From: Xiphias gladius
Taxonomy: Eukaryota; Chordata; Actinopteri; Istiophoriformes; Xiphiidae
Assembly (NCBI RefSeq): GCF_016859285.1
Contig: NC_053410.1
Coordinates: 22,709,558 to 22,773,557 of the forward strand
Direction of reading: 5' to 3'
DNA length: 64,000 nt
Within the stretch, counting starts at the first letter, position 1. Each line of letters opens with the position of its first letter. The notes beneath the pieces were generated by a model, which did not search any database, was not told where the DNA came from, and saw only the letters and a program-made list of their open reading frames with translations. Below, in pieces: positions 38,579 to 51,800 of this stretch. The position numbers and the translations under genes were made by a program.

Positions 38579-40199
38579 CTAAAAAAGAAAAGAAAAATAC
38601 ACAGTTAATGTACATGTATCATGCGGAAACGTGTTATTCATTAAGAAAGCTACAACATTTATATTAAAAAAAGCTGTTGATTAATCGATCAACAGAAAAA
38701 TAAATCAGCAACAATTTATAACAAATATAGAAATATTTATAATAAATATATTTCAACAAATATTTGCCAGAGTTTTTCAAATGTGAAGCATTTCATGTTA
38801 TTTTTATAGAACATCTTTGAGCTTTGAACTGTAGGCTTTTAGGACCTGAAAGGGGCATTCATCACTATTTTTTTGAAACTTTATAGACTAAATGATTTAC
38901 GCTATTAATCAAACAATCAAAACTCATCGATAATGAAAAGAAATGTTGGCCCTAATTAATATTTAAATAATTGTGTTACACTTCAAAAACAGGCAAGCAT
39001 GGAAAATATGACTGTGGTATGCTTCGTATCCTGATGTTGCAGTAAGGTTTATGATTTCTGGGAATTGTAGTTTTTCACACTGTTGTGCTGAAATTTGGAG
39101 TCAAACTGTCAAAAAAGTGTAGTTTCTAACTGTGTTAACTGGTTTGGTGCTTCCTTTTCTGTCTCATTTAGCCCAAGAAACATAACTCTTTGTTAAATGA
39201 GATGCCACCATCATGGCATTATCCATTTGAGTAATGGACTAGTATTTAAGAAAGGAAAAAGTGGTGCATTTAAACATTTCAGATCCAGCGGGTATTGAAA
39301 GGTATCGGAAATCTAGCATAATTCTGACTCAGACAAGACGGTGGCATGGGGCATAATGCACAGCGACAACTGGGTGGTATGATATCTAATAAGGGCAGTG
39401 AAACCTGTTGCACATTCAGAGTGACGTATGGTGGGATCAAAAAAAAAGAAAAGAAATTGCAATAGAATAACCACTAAGTGTCTCTCTCAGAGTACTGAAA
39501 GCAATTAAGTTGTGATAGAAAAGTACGAGAATATAAAAGGTTTTTGTAAAAACAACAAAAACTTTTGTTTCAAAAACAGGTGCAGTAAGCTGGTAAACAG
39601 ACACGTCCTCTGTGCTCCCTCTTTAAGCAGTAAGTATCAAATGGTTTTAGGTACTTAAGGTAAACTGGCCTTATGTTCCCACCAAAAAGGACAAAAGCAA
39701 ATGTATACACCACCACACACGCCTACCTCTCTGTGTACATGTGTGATCGCCGTGGCCAGCTCCAGCCCGTCTAAGAGGTTGTTTCCATCATAATCGTGCA
39801 TCTTGAAATAGTGCAGCTGAAGCTCCTGGGGGGTCATGTCTTTCTCTGGTTTGTCTATCACTCCCTCCAGATGCTCCATGATGTGGCTGGTGGACAAAGA
39901 GGTCAAGAGCAACAGCTTCTGAATACACAGTGTGTGTGTGAATGCTGCTGCTGACTGTTCAAAGTTCAACACTAGGTGCAAATAGCCGCTTTTGAATGGG
40001 GAGATATCACTCACTCTTTGTCCTGGACCATGTTTTTGTCCAGGCGACCGTGGCCATGGCCCGATAGGTGAGCTGCGCTCTCTACGACGGGTGGCCGCTG
40101 CTGCTGTGGATCCACCTGAGAAGTAACACACAGCAGATAGCAGGACAGGAGGAGGAGGAGCGGACCCCCCCATTGCACAGTAGACTTGCCACTCCTCAT
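38447..40199 (-). CDS. mcfd2: MCFD2, EF-hand cargo-receptor subunit, complete (3 coding exons)
   Basis: Minus-strand coding exons 40199-40015, 39886-39727 and 38578-38447 give 158 residues (human about 146). Known role: soluble calcium-binding partner of the lectin LMAN1 (ERGIC-53), loading coagulation factors V and VIII and other glycoproteins into ER-to-Golgi vesicles. An N-terminal signal peptide is visible (residues 1 to about 27, with a [13 protein letters not shown] core). A variable stretch follows, then the strongly conserved [10 protein letters not shown] and two EF-hands. EF1 is [12 protein letters not shown] (93-104), and EF2 has its loop at 141-152 ([12 protein letters not shown]); both keep their calcium ligands. 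The ATG at 40199 is the first in the exon. An acceptor (TGTGCCCAG) lies just upstream, so earlier in-frame sequence is 5' intron. Convergent with prop1 and divergent from ttc7a. Confidence 0.95.
39727..39886 (-). CDS. mcfd2: mcfd2 coding exon 2
   Basis: Encodes HIMEHLEG through the first EF-hand to THVHRE. The donor GTAGGC is the complement of 39721-39726. The codon split across the exon 1 junction reads Asp, where human has Glu. Confidence 0.93.
40015..40199 (-). CDS. mcfd2: mcfd2 coding exon 1
   Basis: From the ATG (complement of 40197-40199) through the signal peptide to LDKNMVQDK. The donor GTGAGT is the complement of 40009-40014. The exon itself begins a few bases earlier (40204 or 40207) in 5' UTR. 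Confidence 0.9.
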
Positions 40200-40850
40200 T
40201 CTGCTGGGCACACAGACAGACAGAAGGTCACATAGATAGCGGGACAGGCAGAGTTAAAAGACTGGTATTCTGTATTCTATAAATATACAATATGGTGGAT
40301 ATCGCATATCCTGATGATACACACTAGGCTTACATATCTATTTCTACTTTTCTACATTCTGTAATTATTTTTCTCTCAGACTTTTCATTAATCTATCCCA
40401 ATATTGTTACCAAATAGCCCAAATTTTTTAGACTTTTAGTGATAGTAGGTTTTTTCTTGATGTTTCATGCTGTTACATTACCACTGTGTACCATATGTTT
40501 GAAGTCATATGTTAACATTGAATTTAAAAACTATCATAAAAAAATACCATGACCAAACATGTCTATGGACTAACAGCATTATTGTCTCTGTGAAAATATC
40601 AGACTGAGCTCCCTGCTGTAAGTACTATGAGGTTACATTACCATGCAAAGTTGAAGCCCAGAAATGAACGCAAACAAGCATTCACGTTAGCTAAAACGCT
40701 ACATTAAGATTCGCTAGCTCGAAGCATCAATTCAAGACAACATTTAAATGACGAGACCTGTTTACTGCGTAAACTACGACAAGACGTATTTTGATATAAT
40801 GAGTACATAGGCAGGCCTAATACCTACTTGAAGAGTATTTGTATCTTCAC

Positions 40851-40930
40851 CTGGCTCCGTGGACAGTTGTGTTGTGCTGAATGGTTGGCATGCAATAAGC
40901 ATTAGTCACAGCTTTCGAGGGCCAAATCGC
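40851..40930 (-). other. mcfd2: Candidate mcfd2 5' UTR exon
   Basis: On the minus strand, ACGGAGCCAG|GTGAAG gives a plausible donor at 40851/40850, which would splice to the acceptor before the coding ATG. The upstream exon limit is not visible; 40930 is nominal. Confidence 0.35.
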
Positions 40931-41289
40931 TTTCCGTAGCCCCGCTTGGACACGACAGCTCATTATGATTGGTTAATAATATCAAAGAGTATACAGCCGA
41001 AGTGAGAGAATTATTTGCACTGCCGTCCGTACTTGCTACAAAATCTTGCTAGACAGACTACATAACTACTTTTAGCTGTCCACGAGAGAATTACATTTTT
41101 TTTATTATATCCCCTACATGTTTCACCATAATGTAAAAGGTTATAGCAAGATAACGATGCAGCTATAATAACTAAGTAATACCATTAAGTAGGTAATAAA
41201 ACGTACGAAGTTGTAAAGTCTCCTGAATAAACTGACACAAGCTAACGTTTAGGCTATTTGACAAAACGTCTATCTTGACATAGAAAAGA

Positions 41290-41860
41290 GCCTTTGATGT
41301 GACTCCGTCACTGTGTCAGCAGGGGGAGTGGCGCAGCGGCGCCGCTGTCAGCTCTGCGCCGCACGGGAGCAGGTTGTGTGGTGGACGTTCCCCGGGGAGA
41401 AGGCGAAGCGTCGCTCTGTGTCGAACAGATGTCAGGTTTCCAGAGAGAAAATGACGCTGCTAAATCTCTCTTCAGGAGGCTCGAGGTTTTGTTTTGTGTC
41501 ATAAAGTAGCTGGTGCAGACTCACAGTGAAACCCCCCTCAGTAGCGAGCGACCCTCGTCTCCCTGTGTATTTACACCCCGTGCCGTGGTTGATAGGACTA
41601 ATGTGAACGGCTGCTCCAACTGCTGCTTTCCCCCCTCGACTCCCCGGTTTCCCCTGTGCCGTGGTCGAGCGCCAGACAGTGTGAACCGAGGAGGCAAACG
41701 TTTCAGTTCTCCCTGCCCGGTGCGTCCACTGGCTTTGTACGACCCCGCGCTTGATACACCGCAGCCGCGTGTCACAGTGCCATAGCCGGGCAGGTGTAAT
41801 ATTTTGTACGTGAGCCAGGAAGGTCAGCCACCGCCAGCCCGCCAGTGTCGCCGAACCCAG
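41290..41860. promoter_or_regulatory. CpG-rich divergent promoter region, mcfd2/ttc7a
   Basis: CpG dinucleotides are frequent here (for example GGCGCAGCGGCGCCGC at 41330-41345 and throughout 41390-41850), against AT-rich flanks. It lies between the oppositely directed mcfd2 and ttc7a starts, about 2.5 kb apart. This looks like a housekeeping-type CpG island that may serve both genes. The overlapping open frames on both strands here reflect composition only. Confidence 0.5.
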
Positions 41861-42677
41861 ATCGGGGAGAGAGCCAAGCAATTACAACGTGTTTCGTTTT
41901 GTTTTGTGTTTTCCCACTGAACTCCTCTATGAAATGAATACGACTAAAAGATGAAAACCACCTGATATGCAGGCGTCCTGCCCCAGCTGGGTTGCACACT
42001 TCGCCGCCTTAAGAGTACGGCATTCTTTGCATTGCTGTATCTTAAGCCCTACCTGATCCAGTTATAGTGTTAACGGGAAAGATTAGGGACGTGGGTCTAA
42101 AATGGGAGGCAGCCTTCCTCCAGGACAGCCACAGAGGATCAAGCCCTCTCAAAAGTGCCACACTTCGTTCAAGCGGAACCGTTCCTGGCAGTGGTCAGTC
42201 CTGGTCTGGCCAAACGCTCGACGAGACGACTTATGCGTGGTCGTGTGCGGTGTCATAAATATACATCGTAAAGTGCTGCAAGACGACAGTGAGGTGATAA
42301 GTTAAGAGGGTTCACGGTGAAAAGGATGAATTTATTCTGAATATTGCAATAGTTTCTTTGTCAAATGGAATAAAACTTAGGCCTGCTACATCTAATATTA
42401 CGCATTCATAATTCCCCCCTACATTAACGATAACACAATAAGACAACACCTATTCCCACATTGAAAATAAAATGAAATTTAAAAAAAAAAACCCGTGTAT
42501 TTCAGTATTTACTTTTGCACACTGGCGTTTGCTGTTCATGACCTTCCGTTCCTGTAGTAACCCACACTCCACCCTCCATCCCTCCGCACTCAAAGATTAC
42601 ACATTTATTTCTCCTGGAAGTCTGCAGTTACTCCCATCGTGTCCGGGGAGTACAGTCACCACCGGGACAGAGCGGCG

Positions 42678-42807
42678 ATGGCATCCCGGGTCTCCTTCAC
42701 CCAGGTCCGCCTGGAAGCGGAGCTGGAGCGCTACCGGGCCGAGTGCCAGTGGGACAAGATGCCGGCGATCATCGAGCAGATGCAGGCTGCGCGGATCCAC
42801 GAGGACG
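42678..42807 (+). CDS. ttc7a: ttc7a exon 1
   Basis: Starts [20 protein letters not shown]. The CRSEC/RAEC-QW pattern typical of TTC7 N-termini follows as [10 protein letters not shown]. Donor GTGAGT. Confidence 0.93.
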
Positions 42808-45800
42808 GTGAGTGAGTGGCTCACACCTGGAGGGGTTTAGGCTGAGGTGTCTCCCGTCGCTTCCGGACTCTCTTCCTGCCGCTCGCTGCGAACAATAACC
42901 TTTGATAAAAAGTCATAGGGTCCAGTTATCAGGTTAAAAACCTTGTGTCTCGCACAATAAGCACGGGATTCAGCCAAAAAAGAAAAAGTTTAAAATTCCA
43001 CTTGTTTTTAGGGAATTTCCTTCACTTGTTTCAGGAAGTTGTTTCCAGAGTACTTAGTTTTAAGAAAAGTCTCGACACTAGAAATACTCTCAAATAAGTG
43101 GCATTGGAAAATTCGAGGACTTACTGTGCCTCAACCATTTACAATTTTTTTTAAATGATGTTTGAAAAAGTAGGATTTTGTTGTTTGTTGAGGATGGATA
43201 TTTTTTTGCAGTGCAGGGGCTGTACGGTACACACGTTGGACTTTGGACTCTCAACAAGATAGAGTGGGTTACTGTACTTATAAAGGTTTCCTTCAGCCAG
43301 TGTAGTCAACAAAAACAACAACAACAATGATAATAATGATGAGTTGACTACATCTGTCCCAGTGGGTCAGACCAGGGGTCACACAGCGGTTGCCGGATGT
43401 CTCTTAAGAAGTTTACAGTATACACAATGAAAGTCTGTATACGCGATCAAAGGTATTATATGGGCCTCAACATTGTTAAAACCCCTCATAGTGGATAGAT
43501 GCTGCTACGTGCTATTTCTCATGCAAAACAAGATTTTCCAGGGAATTATTCAATGCCTGCCTTTACCCTTGAAATCATTCCACACTGTGCATGTGCTCAA
43601 AGAAATGCAAACACGCTTATGGTTCTGTGCCTCATAAAGCATTACTTTGGTGAGTCACTAATGCGCCGGCCTCCACCTCTCACCATAGTAAAGTAAATAT
43701 GGGTTCAGGTGACTTGTCCGCAAGTCTGCTGTTATTGGGGCCATAAGAGTTTCTCCCTGCCTGCACACGCACTGGTGTGTTAAATCAGCGTGGTACAGTA
43801 TTACTGTGTGCATGCATACTTCACATTAGCTGAACTGACAATGAGTTTGCATTCAAGACATGGAGAGTTAGATTATTAGAGACAGAGGAACTTCATGGCA
43901 GGTAAAGCAACAAGGAATTAAACTTAGTGGTAAAATCCAGTCTACTGTAAAAGTTGAAAAAAAAAAAAAGGCAGCCAATGTTACTCTTCCCTTGTTGTAT
44001 GAGGCATTTTACTTTGGAGCATAAAGTTAGGTAATGCAGCGATGAAGGTGTAATAATCTAATCTGATGTCAGTCAGACCCAAAGAGATTGTTTATCGAGA
44101 AGCGACATTGTGCACCACCATTCAACAAGGTCACAGAGAGAAATCAAAGGTAGGGCAGGCAAATACACTGATTCAGAGCTGTAGCTACAATTAAAGACAC
44201 ACTAGGTCATATCCACTGTATTTTTTCTGGAAATTTGGAGGTTGCGGGAATCGGGAGGGAATTAGGTTCCACAGTTAAAACACATGGTACGTATTTCATC
44301 GGCTGATCCAAGTCTTTTTAGACTTAATATATTTAAATGTGGAATTTTCTTTGAAACCAAAAATGCATGTTAACATTCAGTGTTTTGCACCAAAATACTT
44401 AATGTGTATCCTTGAGGCTGAAAAAACATTTTGAAAAAACATTTTCAAAGCTTTTTTTTTTTTTTGAGTGTTCTAGAGCCACAGCCTTTACTTCCATTGC
44501 TTCCGTCGGTCTTCTTCTTCTTCCTCTTGCCTTTGTTTGCTCATTCCTACGTTTATTCGTGCATAACCGCCACCCAAGTGCTCCACAGCTTTAACTCCAC
44601 AGGGGTGCCTTAAATTATTTATAAAAAATAAAAAAGTATGTGAAGGATACATTGTTTCTCCACAAGAATTTTATTCTAGCAGTGTGAAGTCTTCAAAATA
44701 GCATTTTTTAATTTCATATTGGGAAACATGAAGAAACATTTTATTTTAGCTTGATACTGTTTTGGTATGTGGTAAAAGTCACCTGTGGGTGGCATGCAGT
44801 AGCACAGTGCAATGTGTCCATGGGACATGTGGGTAATCGGCATTAACAATTTAGGCCACTTGGGAGCAGCAGAGACAAACTGTAAACACAACACTGACAT
44901 ACAGTAGTTGATGGCGTTAACATGTTAGCAAACTGTTGTTTAATTACACAACCAGCTGTTAAGGAGCATTCATTTTTAGCCCTGAATCGGGTGGATTCAT
45001 GGTTCTGTCCACCTGAATGTTAGGTCCAATATTCACTGTCCTTTTAGCTCTGCTTTTGGCCTCCACCAACTCCTGAGGAAAATATCTGTATCTTTAGCTG
45101 CTAAATTTTCCACTATGTTCATCAGCTAGCTAGCTAGTTGCTAACTTTATCTATCTTTAGTGCTTTTTTGTAAAAAAACAAAACAAAAAAAAATACAACT
45201 ACTGAGGTTGACAAACTGTAAGACTGAACCAAAACAAAGTTGTGGGCTGGAAAAGCAATGAGCTAAAACATGCTGATACTTTTTTTCTTTTTTTTAAGTG
45301 ATAATTCTCTATGGGTTTGTAATTATGACCAACACCTTTCCCTAATTGTCACATGACCCGTGTTTAAATAAAAAATACTGATTACAGCCACTTTAACTTT
45401 ATCTCAGTTGGAAAGCGGTCACCCACACACATATACAGTAAAACTCATCACTGCAACTTCTCTCTACCTATTCAAATGTGTCTTTCTTCAAAATGAGGAA
45501 ATTACTTACTTAAGATGGGGAAGACAAAAAGTAGATGAAATTACAACAATGCATCACACAACAACTTCTGGAAAACAGAGATTGGGAGTGAACTCAAGGG
45601 TGTTTTCTTTTTCTACTTTATTAATCTTGCGCCAAAACAAGAATATTGCACCTCAGACTGTCAAACAGCAGTGCTACCTCTTGGTTACTTTATTGCAACT
45701 CTGGCTTTTACCGAAGTCTACGCTGCAAATTCTTTGAAATCATTAAATAGCTTTCACTATGGTTATGGGCCGAGAAAAGTCCTGCTGTTTATCCCTCACC

Positions 45801-48800
45801 TTCCGCTCACTGATAGGTTTAGCCTTGACTGTGCTGATAAAAACAACTAGCAAATATGTCAAGTATATCTGGACATAAACACTGCTCGCAGAGCTGGCGT
45901 CAGAACGCGCACCCACACAAAGAATGAAAAAGCTAAACAGGAAGGCTTTAATCAAGTGTGTGTGCACACAAAAACTGAGTGAATGTAAGGCACTGTCAGA
46001 ACAGGGTTAGTTTACCATATGCGTAAAATATCTTGATTCACTGTAGGTGGATGTGCACTGCTTATCATGTGATTAAAATGTTAAAGCTATTTAGGGGAAG
46101 TATGAGGGAAATGGAAAATGCAGCTTCTAAATAGACTTCAGGACTGAGCCGATGGGAAGTGCTGTTTTTAATGGACTGAGTAAGGTTTGCTTTGGCTACA
46201 GAAACAAATGACCTGTGACCCTGAACTCAGAGCTACTCCAGCAAGCTCAGTTCACTTTTAACTTTTTTAATTCCCGCCCCCCAGATGATTACGGGACACT
46301 GCTGTTGGCTGAGGCGATGCTGGAGATGTGCCTGAAGGAAAACATGGACCTGTTACGGAGCTCCACACCTTTGATGGACAAGACGCAGCCCAGATTGTGC
46401 AAGGCCAAAGGCCACCTCAACACCGTCCTGAGCCGAGGCCGTCTCACAGTCAGTCTAATCTGTGTTCCGTCAGGCCCTCCTATAGTTACAGATTCCTCTC
46501 CCCCTCTATAAAGCTTATTTTCTTTACTTAACTTAATAAAGGAAGGACATTATGGAACAGTGCACAGGAAGCTTTATATAAAGATCTCTTTGTCTGTGTT
46601 GCCTCGGTTATCGCCAGCCATTTATTCCCTCTTGTCCTCCAGCCCAGGTACTTGAACGAGGCTCTGCTGCTGATGGCCAAGGTGCACTATGTGCAGGGTC
46701 GCTACCGAGACGCCCAGGGAATGTGTGCCAGGGTGGGACTGGAGGAGCTGACACAGGATGATCAGCCTACCTACCACCTGCGACTGCTGGCTGAGGCGTT
46801 TGTCATTAAAGGTACCTGAGATCTCTCCAAACTTAAAGGGAAATTCTGGTTTGTCATAACTATTTTCATTGTTTTGTTGTTGCCATTTGTTGTCGTTGGT
46901 GACAACAACATTGTACTCACCATAGTAATTGGTCAGGTCTGGGAACATAGCAACATCACTAAAAAGAAAAAAGCAGTATGACAATCAGACAGGTTTTCAA
47001 CAAACCTCACTAACCACCAAACAGTTAACAGTAATATTACTGTTTTGATACTAAAAAGTTTTCCTGTGTAACGAGGAATTATTACAGACATTAAGGTGCA
47101 CTCACTTTCAGTTTTACCTTCAGTTGTACCATATTTCTTCACTGTTTACATCCTCTCTGATCATCCGATCACTCATTTCTTCCTCAATCAAACTACCGTA
47201 GCAATGTCAACATGTTCCTAGACAGTTTCTTTGATAAGTACAATGTTAGGAGAGAGTCTTGCCCATCCAGCATTTCCTTTGCAGGGGCATCAGAGAGAAG
47301 TTCTAACTGTACAAAGAAACACTCCCGAACAGTGTCTTGAACGTATTAAATGCAAGAGCAGTGTGCAGGAAGTTTTTTTTACAAGATATTGAGTAGAGTG
47401 TCGTCACAAACGTGATAGCAGCGATTGCCAAAACTATGACAACAAGACCCACCGTGTATAAAAACTGGAATTCTCCTTTAAAGGTGTTGCATGAATCATT
47501 TAAACTTCCCCGATTATTATGAGACTTTTGTATGATTGTGATAAACAAATGAGCAAAAACAAATTAACTGACCAAAGTGTGTCGGTCAGTTTGACAGTTA
47601 AACATATCTGTATCTACGAGCAGACACACAAATGTATGCTGGTGATGTAATCCACAGACCCTGCCAGTGGTTTCACACTGTCCCCCTGATTGACAGTTTG
47701 CAATCAGCTTGTAAATGTTGTTTGAAAGAATGCAGCTAGCATGTGTTTGATAAGCAACAAAATGCATTCAACACATTAGACCTCAAGGTTACACACAATG
47801 CATTCTGCTGTTACAAATTAGACAAAATAATGACCCTAGAAGCTTTCAGGCTACGCTTTACAGTATCAAAAGTATTGAAAGAGTATTAAAATTACTGATT
47901 ACTGATATGTGGGAGTCAATGTCATACATCCGTTCAGAGAAACCTGTGCCGTGGCGTTGTGCCGCTCAACTGGTGTGTAAAAATATTTAGAGTTGTAGTG
48001 CAGAAAACATTGAGGCCCTCATAAATCTACGGTGCGCTAGCTGGAGCCTTGTGTTAGCTGCCAGTGGGATTTCGGACTCTATAGTGCTGCATAGTTTACG
48101 TGTACAACAGATGTCCTACCTGTTAGCCTGGGCCGAGCACTGAAGACTGGCACGTTTCCCTGAAAAACACCACAGGCAAGAATGAACAGCTGCCTGCATA
48201 CATTTCCTTGATGATCCAGATCCTAATCCCTTATTAAAGCCCTAAAATCACAGTGACCTTGTATGGAGTTTGGAAGTGGAAATGGAAGTGAGGGGATGGG
48301 CAGACGAAATTCAGTCTGTGGAAATGAATGTAACACAGCTGGAAAACGTTAACTTGATTGGACAGATAGTTGTGTCAGTAACCTGCTAATGTATTTATTT
48401 GAGTTTTAGCTTAAGCTTGTGGATGACGCTGCCGATGTGAAAATTTGAAAAATCGGTGCCATTGTTGTGCAGGACAAAAAGACAACCTCTGCCTAACCTG
48501 TTCCCAGCAGCTGCCGCTCCCGAAGACCCCTTTGGGAGTAATAATGTCTCAGATCGGACAGATTCGGAGTGAACTAATGACGTAAAGCCCTACCGGGAAC
48601 AGATTTATGGCAACAAGTGTGTGTCCTGACAGATTTCTTTACAGATGCCGTTTTAAAAAACCTGATGACACACATGCACACAAGCAGGCTGAAGTTCAGA
48701 AATGCAGTGTCGTTATCGCAGATTATTTTGGGGTTACTTTAACTTTATTTGGCTTTTTCCAGTCAGATACCATCTAGAGTATTTCTGTCTGTTTTGACAC

Positions 48801-51800
48801 ATTGAATATCAACTTTATGAAAGGTCAAAAGTCACAGAACAACACACAGTCCGTAATCCTTAGAGCGGTGGAGAATCTTGTTAAACTCATTATCATCATC
48901 ATGTCATTATACTCCCTGTTTCCTGGTAATCGGACATGACCTCATGCTCATGAAACTGAAGAGAATTTTATCACAATAACTGTCAGATTTTGATTTCCTT
49001 TGATTGTTTTGAAACCCACTACGTGATATTTACACTGGATTGTTATGGTCCCTCTCTGAGGCTACATGAGGAAACAGATCAGATACTGTCAGGGTTGCCT
49101 AGCTCCTTCCCATGCTTTTTGTGTACGTACGTATTGTGTATTGTTGTGGGAATGAAGTCAGATGTGAATATTTGGATGATGATGTCTTGTCTCTTGGCAG
49201 CTGCCTGCTCATTTGATTAGGCCTGGCGTCTGGCCTGAGGCTGCTGTCCATCACAGGCCTACGGTGGTCTAGAAAAGTTCCTGTTCCATCCGTTTATTTG
49301 TAAAAATAAGTCCACTAACGGACATCGGAGCAGGCATCTGGACCACCTCTGCCTGCCCCCGTATTCATACATCTCCAATGCATCCGTCTGCACAGCACAA
49401 TGTTAGAAAAACATGCATAACAAATTTAGAAATGCTGAAAAAATTCAGCCTCTGTTCTATTTGTATTGGAAAAAACAAGTTTAAGAGTCCAAAACCAGGC
49501 TATTAGCTCCGAGAAGCCGTGTATAGGCACATGCACACAATAACAGTGCTAATGTGCTGATGTTTAGGGGGTGTACTGTGTACCATGTTTACCATCTCAG
49601 TTTAGCGTTACCTAGTTTATGCTAATATTTGCTATCATTATCATTATCATCTGGGACCTATGAATGTCTGTATAAGATTTTGTTGCAAGCCATCCATCTG
49701 TTGTTAAGATATTTCAATCTGGAACAAGAAGTGGCGGACCACCAACCCTAGATTTTTGTTGCTTGCATGCCTACAACTTCATTTAAATAGGAATATTTTT
49801 AACAGAACTAATCCATTAAAAGTAGCTCAGCTGTTTCTATCTTTCTGCCTTTTTGCGGTCCATGCACTATGGCTCTGAGGTGAGGAATTGACTGTTCCCT
49901 GAGCAGCATATTTATTATCATAGGCTGAGCTTTCCAAACAACTAAAATAGCTGAGATTAAAAAACCGAGGGATTCGGCGCCAGAAATAAATGTTCCGCAA
50001 ACTACAAAATGAATACGCCAGTAATGGTATCTGCGGTGTTGCAACTTTTTTTTCATCACTTTAGTAGCGTGTTACTTTATTTAAAGGTGCAGTTCAGTGA
50101 TTTAGTATTGCAATTCCATAAAGCCAGAGGACTCTGGAGGAACAAGAGAGAGATTAACAAGACCAGGTCAAAACTTAGTATATGATTTGTCCAACCTTTA
50201 TCTGTTTGCTTCTCTCCTACTCTCTGTGCTCACATATACAGTAATTTAATACAGAAGAATTCCCAATAAAGATATTCTCATTTACATGTTTTTCTGTTTC
50301 TGTTGTAAGACAATGGAACAAGTAGGACACAGTGACTGAAACGTGGCCCATTAAGACCACATGTTAACCAGCAGCCACCTCCAAGCCATTTCTAAGCTGC
50401 TGCTCTGCACTGCTGAAATCCTGATTTTATAACGGCAACGTCGTCTGACAAAATCACCACACCCATTAGTTAAAGACAACTGCTGTGCTGTGATTTCATC
50501 TGTATTTACTTGTACAATGATCACTCAGAGAGAAGGTTAGAAGCTAATTCAAGTCTGTGTCAGCTGCCATGCGGTCAGTTGAATGAGACACATAGAGAGG
50601 TGTGCCGGCCTAAGGAAAGCCCGATCTCGCACTCGTGGGGCAACACTGGCGACTCTCTTCTACGGAAAGTAGCTAAGGTTTTTCCCAGGAAGTCACTTGA
50701 TTTGTCACTTGGTGCTTTTGTTAAGAAAAATCACTAAAGGGGCCTGAAAAGGCGGTTAATCTGGCGACTAAGGCACTAAGTTGGCAACATTGCATGTAAA
50801 CGCCCCCATGAAGACGCTATAGAAACAGTTTGCACCAGTTCATTTCGAAAGACCAACAGCCAATGGGGAAACTCCAACACTCAGCCCTACAAGGTCCACC
50901 GGCTGACCAATGGTGTAACTTTATCACTCACTCGCTCACTCACAGATATTCGCGGACATTCAGGTTTATAGAGCTGGCCTTGCTATTGTGTCCTAGTCAA
51001 AAAAAGAATGGTCAAGATGCGAAGCAGCAAAGGCTGAATGTCTGTAGTATGAGGCAAGCTCCAGTAACGCTGGTCACTACACTTCCCATCATGCAACCCA
51101 TGTTTCATTAAACTCTCCTTGCCTGGTAAATACCTAATTGTTTCAAACTCCGTGTTTCCAGTTTGTGACGCTGGATTTCTGTTATACATGTAGTCTCTAA
51201 GCCCAAGCTGACGCGACCCTGATCACATCATCAAGGTTATTTTCTCAGAGCCACAGAAGACACATTTTTACTCTTCTTGATGAGTAAACTGACTTCTTTG
51301 TTTCCCTTTAAGACATTTGTTTGATTAGTTCACTCGGGCTGGAGTTTGTTTTCTTAATTTTCCAGTCACACACATCTCGTACATTTTAGACTTAAAACTT
51401 TTTACAAATTATAACAATTATAGTAGATGCCTTTAATAGTACATTTTATTGTACATGTTCATTCTGTCATAGACCACACATCCATTGGCCCTTTGCTGGT
51501 CGATGACACCAGGTGGTGGTAAAATTCGTGACCATGGTGTCTCCTTGTGTTTCAGGTCTGTCTCTGGACCACCAAACAGTTTCTGCAGTGTCTCGGATTC
51601 GTCTGTCAGAAAGGGAGGAGGAGAGTCTGTCCTGTTTCCTCAGGGCCTGCGACGCTGCTCTGTCCTTCCTGCAGGAGCTCGATAAGGTGGATTTTTAGAC
51701 ATGTGGTTTACACATGATGTGTGAGCACGTTATATGATTGTGTGTGTCTGTAGGGTCCCTAACACTGAAAATAGAAATGTACAGTGTCTAAATTCAGTTA

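Noticed and set aside
39655..40173. 172-codon minus-strand frame across mcfd2 exons
   Set aside because: It reads through the mcfd2 intron; a GTGAGT donor and an AG acceptor split it into real exons.
40200..40211. Earlier mcfd2 start four codons upstream
   Set aside because: The codon there is GTG and lies within the likely intron acceptor; the first ATG is at 40199.
41432..41881. Overlapping open frames on both strands near 41.5 kb
   Set aside because: High CpG content removes stop codons by chance; the region looks like a promoter.
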